Shown here piece after piece: positions 60,480 to 64,000 of a DNA stretch of 64,000 nucleotides (its first letter is position 1; every line of letters begins with the position of its first letter). The stretch comes from Lachnospiraceae bacterium XBD2001. GTDB taxonomy: Bacteria; Bacillota; Clostridia; Lachnospirales; Lachnospiraceae. Below the pieces are notes generated by a model, which was given only the letters and a program-made list of their open reading frames with translations, was not told the DNA's origin and searched no databases. Both the position numbers and the translations under genes were made by a program. Location: the NCBI GenBank assembly GCA_900116395.1, contig FPAN01000005.1, positions 124,001-188,000 of the forward strand. The letters run 5' to 3'.

Positions 60480-61638
60480 TGTTATTCTCGTTACGCTCTC
60501 CGTTTCCACGGTTCTTATTCCGGTTGCGGTGACGCGGTTTATGCGGCTTCTTCGGCTTATCCTCTCCTGTTGGAGTGGCTGCCTCCTCGTGCTTGTCTTC
60601 CCGCTTCTCTTCCCGGCGCGGCTTATTCTTCTTGTTGTTATTCTCTTTCTTGTTGTCGCCGTGCTGTTTCTTGTGGTTTGAACGTTCCTTATTATTGTTA
60701 TTGTCCTTGGATTCCTTATTCTCTTTTGGTTCCTTGGTCTCTTTGTTCTTGCGCTCCGACTCCTTGGCAGGTGCAGCTTCTTCCGCAGGCTTCTCCTGCT
60801 TCGGCTTGTTGTTCTGTCCCTTCTTACGTGGGATGATGGTCAACTCTTCTACCGAGTACTCGCGAATCTCGCGCTCATCGTCCACTTCAAACAGAACACG
60901 TACCAACTGCTTCAAAATGTTGGTATCGTACACAACACCATGCTCGTTGGACTTGGTAATGGCCTCGTCACCCTTGTTTGGCATACGCTCATTCAGGTAC
61001 TCGTAGGTCTCTTCCTCATTTTTCAAACAGCACATCAAACGTCCGCAAACGCCGGAAATCTTAGTTGGGTTCAAGGACAGATTCTGCTCCTTGGCCATCT
61101 TCATGGATACCGGTGCGAAGTCGGACAAGAAGGTCTTACAGCAAAGCTCCCGTCCGCAGATACCGATTCCGCCTAAGATCTTGGTCTCATCACGAACACC
61201 AATCTGGCGCAACTCGATTCTGGTACGGAAAACGGATGCCAGATCCTTTACCAATTCACGGAAGTCCACACGATCGTCCGCGGTAAAATAGAATAACAGC
61301 TTGTTACGGTCGAAGGTGTACTCCGTCTGCACCAGCTTCATCTCTAAGTTATGCTCACGAATCTTCTGCTGTCCGATGCGATAGGCATCTTTTTCTTTGA
61401 CAATGTTCTCTTCCACGCGCTTGATGTCTTCCTCGGTAGCCTTGCGCATGATTTCTTTTAACGGCTGCTTCGCCTTGTCATCCTCGACTTCCATCTCCGG
61501 GATGGATACGATTCCCATCTCCACACCTCTGGCCGTCTCCACGATGACACGATCATTCATATGAAGGGATAATCCGCTGGGATCAAAGTAGTAACTTTTT
61601 CCGGCATTGCGAAAGCGAACCCCTATGATTTTCTTCAT
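60463..61638 (-). CDS. ricT: RicT/YaaT (PSP1) family protein with long basic tail
   Basis: A 391-residue protein. Residues 1-275 are the PSP1/RicT part, which in Bacillus partners RicA and RicF in Fe-S-dependent control of RNase Y and mRNA maturation. Its Cys pairs GICGRELCC (about 155) and GVCGRLMCC (about 192) are complete. The last 110 residues are a low-complexity, Lys-, Asn-, Glu- and Arg-rich tail (NKERSNHKKQHG, KPRHRNRNKNRG) not seen in the usual protein. It probably binds RNA. It starts just after holB ends. Confidence 0.92.
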   Translation of the reverse strand: MKKIIGVRFRNAGKSYYFDPSGLSLHMNDRVIVETARGVEMGIVSIPEMEVEDDKAKQPLKEIMRKATEEDIKRVEENIVKEKDAYRIGQQKIREHNLEMKLVQTEYTFDRNKLLFYFTADDRVDFRELVKDLASVFRTRIELRQIGVRDETKILGGIGICGRELCCKTFLSDFAPVSMKMAKEQNLSLNPTKISGVCGRLMCCLKNEEETYEYLNERMPNKGDEAITKSNEHGVVYDTNILKQLVRVLFEVDDEREIREYSVEELTIIPRKKGQNNKPKQEKPAEEAAPAKESERKNKETKEPKENKESKDNNNNKERSNHKKQHGDNKKENNNKKNKPRREEKREDKHEEAATPTGEDKPKKPHKPRHRNRNKNRGNGERNENNNGKEN

Positions 61639-62679
61639 TTAATAGTTCTCCTTTATCGACAACAGCAAAGAATCCAGCGCTACTTCCCCCGATACATTGG
61701 ATTGAAGCTGACGCTTGGTCTTCTCGATGGATTTTAAAATCCACTCCAAAGTCTCATAATCTAACTTCGCTGCTTGTGTCCGTATTTGATGCAGTGCATC
61801 GGAATAAATCATTCCCGATGTCTTCTGACTCGCTTTATATAATAACACATCTCGATACCACACGACTAGTAAGTCTAGGAATTCCGGAAGGGAGATTTCA
61901 TCCGGGATTTCCTCGGTGGCATTCGGGTCTTTGGAATAGGTCTGCTTCTTGCGACTGCTCTTATAGGTCTCGCTTAACTCTTTGGCCAGTTCAATGGCTT
62001 CCGCATCGTTCATATTGGTGACCTTAGCACTTAGTCGCATCACGTCTTTTCTGGCTTCCACAAAGGCTTCGCTCTTGGCAAGCCGTACCGCCCGGCCAAG
62101 ATTGCCCTGGGCAAATGCGGTTAACACATTGGCCTCATAATCCGGCACATGGAAGGTCTCGATAAGCCGCGGTTTGATCTGTTCATCCCGCAGAGGCTTG
62201 ATATTCAAGGTGACGCAGCGGGAGCGAATGGTCTGTAACAATCGCTGATCGTTATTTACCAGCAGCAGGATCACGCCGTATTCCGGCGGCTCCTCAATGG
62301 TTTTTAACAGTGCATTCTGGGCATTCACCGTCATCTCTTCCGCATGCTCCACGATGTACACCTTATGCTTACTGCTATAGGGCTTAACAATTATATCACC
62401 GTTGATCTGCTCACGGACCTCATCCACGGTTGGCGCGATGACGTACTTCACATCCGGATGGTTATGGGTCAACATCTGATGGCAGCTCTTACACACACCA
62501 CAGGACTCGATGCCTTCCTCGGCACACAATAAGGCTGCGACAAATGCCTCAGCCATTAATTTTTTCCCGGATTCCGCTTCTCCATTGATGATGTATGCGT
62601 GGGAGATTTTATGTTGTTGTAATGCGCTCTGCAGATGATTCTTGATTTCTTCCTGCCCGATGATTTCCGCAAATGTCAT
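61639..62679 (-). CDS. holB: DNA polymerase III delta' subunit
   Basis: A 346-residue clamp-loader subunit. An AAA+ fold has the Walker A-like NGEAESGKKLMAEA (about 38), the zinc cysteines CAEEGIESCGVCKSC and the sensor TIRSRCVT (about 152). The C-terminal collar domain, about 210-346, is helical. It sits one base upstream of ricT. Position between yaaR and ricT is the standard Firmicutes order. Confidence 0.94.
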   Translation of the reverse strand: MTFAEIIGQEEIKNHLQSALQQHKISHAYIINGEAESGKKLMAEAFVAALLCAEEGIESCGVCKSCHQMLTHNHPDVKYVIAPTVDEVREQINGDIIVKPYSSKHKVYIVEHAEEMTVNAQNALLKTIEEPPEYGVILLLVNNDQRLLQTIRSRCVTLNIKPLRDEQIKPRLIETFHVPDYEANVLTAFAQGNLGRAVRLAKSEAFVEARKDVMRLSAKVTNMNDAEAIELAKELSETYKSSRKKQTYSKDPNATEEIPDEISLPEFLDLLVVWYRDVLLYKASQKTSGMIYSDALHQIRTQAAKLDYETLEWILKSIEKTKRQLQSNVSGEVALDSLLLSIKENY

Positions 62680-62693
62680 GTTTTTTGCTTCCT

Positions 62694-63137
62694 TTATGTG
62701 GATATGTCCAGCAGCAGGCCACGAATCTCGTCCACCCGTCCTAAGATGCTTAAGTGGTCTTTTTCGTCTTTTACCAGTTCTTCTGCCAGATCATTCAGAT
62801 TCTTGTCCACTAATTTTACCATGCCGTACACACGATGGCGACCTCTCCGGTCCAGAAAGTTCTCTCTGCTGAACTTATGGGATCGGTTCACCACTTCGTT
62901 GACGAATTCCTTAACCAGGCTTCGATATTTCTTCATATCCCGGATATCCATATGTTCCGAAATCTTCTTGCCCTGCTCATCAATCTGGGACATCAGATTC
63001 GTCAGTTTCTCCTGGAGTTCCTCGTCTTGGATGGCACTTGCCAATGTGAACTTGAATTCTTCGCCGGTCTTTTTCACTTCCTGCGCCTGTTGCGGCTGGT
63101 TGACCGGTGTCACCTCATTAACTTTGATATGATCCAT
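62694..63137 (-). CDS. YaaR family protein (DUF327)
   Basis: A 147-residue, largely helical, charged protein. The region with [17 protein letters not shown] and [20 protein letters not shown] is the core of the DUF327/YaaR family. Function is unknown. Gene order gmk-yaaR-holB-ricT supports the call. Confidence 0.9.
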   Translation of the reverse strand: MDHIKVNEVTPVNQPQQAQEVKKTGEEFKFTLASAIQDEELQEKLTNLMSQIDEQGKKISEHMDIRDMKKYRSLVKEFVNEVVNRSHKFSRENFLDRRGRHRVYGMVKLVDKNLNDLAEELVKDEKDHLSILGRVDEIRGLLLDIST

Positions 63138-63157
63138 AAGGTTTCCCTCTCGTGCTT

Positions 63158-63745
63158 CTATCGTTCCTTAATATAAGCTGCGATGGCTTCGACGGTCTTC
63201 TCGATGTCGTCTCCGTTGTCAAACACCTTGGTTACGCCGTATTCTTCCAGCTTCTTTTTGGAAAAATCTCTGCTGTCCGCTAGGAACCGACGACACATCT
63301 CTTCGTACTTCGGCTCCGGCTGCTTCCGTTCTCTGCGCAAGGCTCGCTCTAAGCGTTCGCCATCTTCTACTTCTATATATATCGGCACAATTTGCCCGTT
63401 TTTGTAGTATTCCTTCAGCTTCCCGTAGGTCTCTAGGGTTCCGATCAGCAGATAATCGCCCCCTGCCAAATCAATCTGTCCGTCATCCACGGTAAAATAG
63501 TCCCAGCGACCATAGATGGTATCATAGCTTCTGCCTTCGATGATTTTACCAGCAGCCTCCAATTCCAGGCGCTTTTCTTCCGTGACAAAGTGATACTCTA
63601 CACCTTCCACCTCTTTTTCCCGAATGGGACGGGTGGTGTACGGAACGATTTTCTTCAGTTGTAAATCCTCCCGCTGCAGCAGGCGTTTGTATATGCTGTC
63701 CTTACCTGTTGAGCTTTTTCCGATTACGCAATATATGGTTCCCAT
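63158..63745 (-). CDS. gmk: Guanylate kinase-like protein
   Basis: A 195-residue P-loop nucleoside monophosphate kinase. The P-loop is [15 protein letters not shown] (about 6), followed by [19 protein letters not shown] and GRWDYFTV, the GMP-binding pattern. In most Firmicutes this locus encodes thymidylate kinase (tmk); a guanylate-kinase family member stands here. It lacks some canonical residues ([11 protein letters not shown] in place of the usual GNxYGT), so a specialised or diverged kinase is possible. Confidence 0.85.
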   Translation of the reverse strand: MGTIYCVIGKSSTGKDSIYKRLLQREDLQLKKIVPYTTRPIREKEVEGVEYHFVTEEKRLELEAAGKIIEGRSYDTIYGRWDYFTVDDGQIDLAGGDYLLIGTLETYGKLKEYYKNGQIVPIYIEVEDGERLERALRRERKQPEPKYEEMCRRFLADSRDFSKKKLEEYGVTKVFDNGDDIEKTVEAIAAYIKER

Positions 63746-63755
63746 TGTTTTTTCC

Positions 63756-64000
63756 TTATGCTTCTATAATAATCTCGATGTTCTTGTGGTCGTCTACTCC
63801 GTCTACCGCAAAGCCTGCATCTATGGCCTCTTCCAGGGCTTCCACCCCTGCTGCCTCCAGTCGCTCTCCCGGAGCATAGACCGGAATTCCCGGCGGATAG
63901 AGACTGATAAATCCGCCCGCCATATGGCCTGCGGCCTGCTTCAACGGGCATTTTGCCGTGGTTGCCTCCGTGGCTTCGCTTAACGGCATCCCGATTTCCC
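63756..64000 (-). CDS. Orn/Lys/Arg decarboxylase, C-terminal fragment cut by window edge
   Basis: Only the last 81 residues are in the window. The FISLYPPGIPVYAPGE segment is the C-terminal motif of PLP-dependent Orn/Lys/Arg decarboxylases (SpeA/YaaO type). This position just upstream of the kinase matches the Firmicutes order yaaO-tmk. Polyamine synthesis or acid response is the usual role. The PLP lysine lies outside the window, so subtype cannot be assigned. Confidence 0.85.
   Translation of the reverse strand, partial: EIGMPLSEATEATTAKCPLKQAAGHMAGGFISLYPPGIPVYAPGERLEAAGVEALEEAIDAGFAVDGVDDHKNIEIIIEA

Overview
The window reads as a chromosomal segment of an anaerobic, probably gut-dwelling Clostridia bacterium, most likely Lachnospiraceae. 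Supporting signs are type III glutamine synthetase, LL-diaminopimelate aminotransferase, an Amt-PII fusion, a sodium-type ATP synthase c subunit, a shared MsmK-type sugar ATPase, paired HTH regulators beside a DUF3990 protein, and strong AGGAGG ribosome sites with some GTG and TTG starts. No prophage, insertion sequence, CRISPR array or rRNA operon was seen. There is one tRNA, Ser(CGA).

Layout. 1-9 kb: a tocopherol-cyclase-like gene cut by the window edge, tRNA-Ser, a GH25 lipoprotein, a TrmH methyltransferase, a three-gene DUF3990/XRE cassette that looks like a toxin-antitoxin system, dapL, galM, yqeG and rpiB. 9-21 kb: a nitrogen assimilation block, with asnB, glnA (GSIII) and amt-PII on the minus strand and gltB-gltD divergent. 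21-30 kb: greA, a HepT/MNT toxin-antitoxin pair whose antitoxin carries its own HTH, and the complete ATP synthase operon. 30-37 kb: dCMP deaminase, a phosphatase-like protein without its nucleophile, tsaC, a GH18 protein, a compact structured RNA, a kinase/ParA-like pair, mecA, and a DUF1858 protein divergent from a small ferredoxin. 37-45 kb: CdaR-type regulator, MsmK ATPase and an HPr-like protein, then gdpP-rplI-dnaB. 45-55 kb: lactose-type operon (binding protein, two permeases, LacZ) with an AraC regulator, and a TraX-GGDEF protein. 55-64 kb: dtd, a DUF4342 protein, rpsF-ssb-rpsR, DUF951, sirtuin, and the conserved rsmI-trmN6-ricT-holB-yaaR-gmk-decarboxylase cluster.

How parts fit. The nitrogen genes make one unit: ammonium enters through Amt, is fixed by GSIII and GOGAT, and amide nitrogen goes to asparagine. 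Their mRNA leaders share an unusual feature. Five short hairpins with the hexaloop AACGGC, AAAGGC or AACGGA sit against intrinsic terminators: two before asnB and one each before amt, gltB and dapL. This resembles ANTAR-type antitermination, but each terminator has only one visible hexaloop hairpin.

Other unexplained structures are a roughly 480-nt palindrome at 44253-44730 with a smaller relative at 37693-37786, and a pseudoknotted RNA with its own promoter and terminator at 33998-34146. All functional calls come from reading the sequence and from family knowledge; no database search was run.
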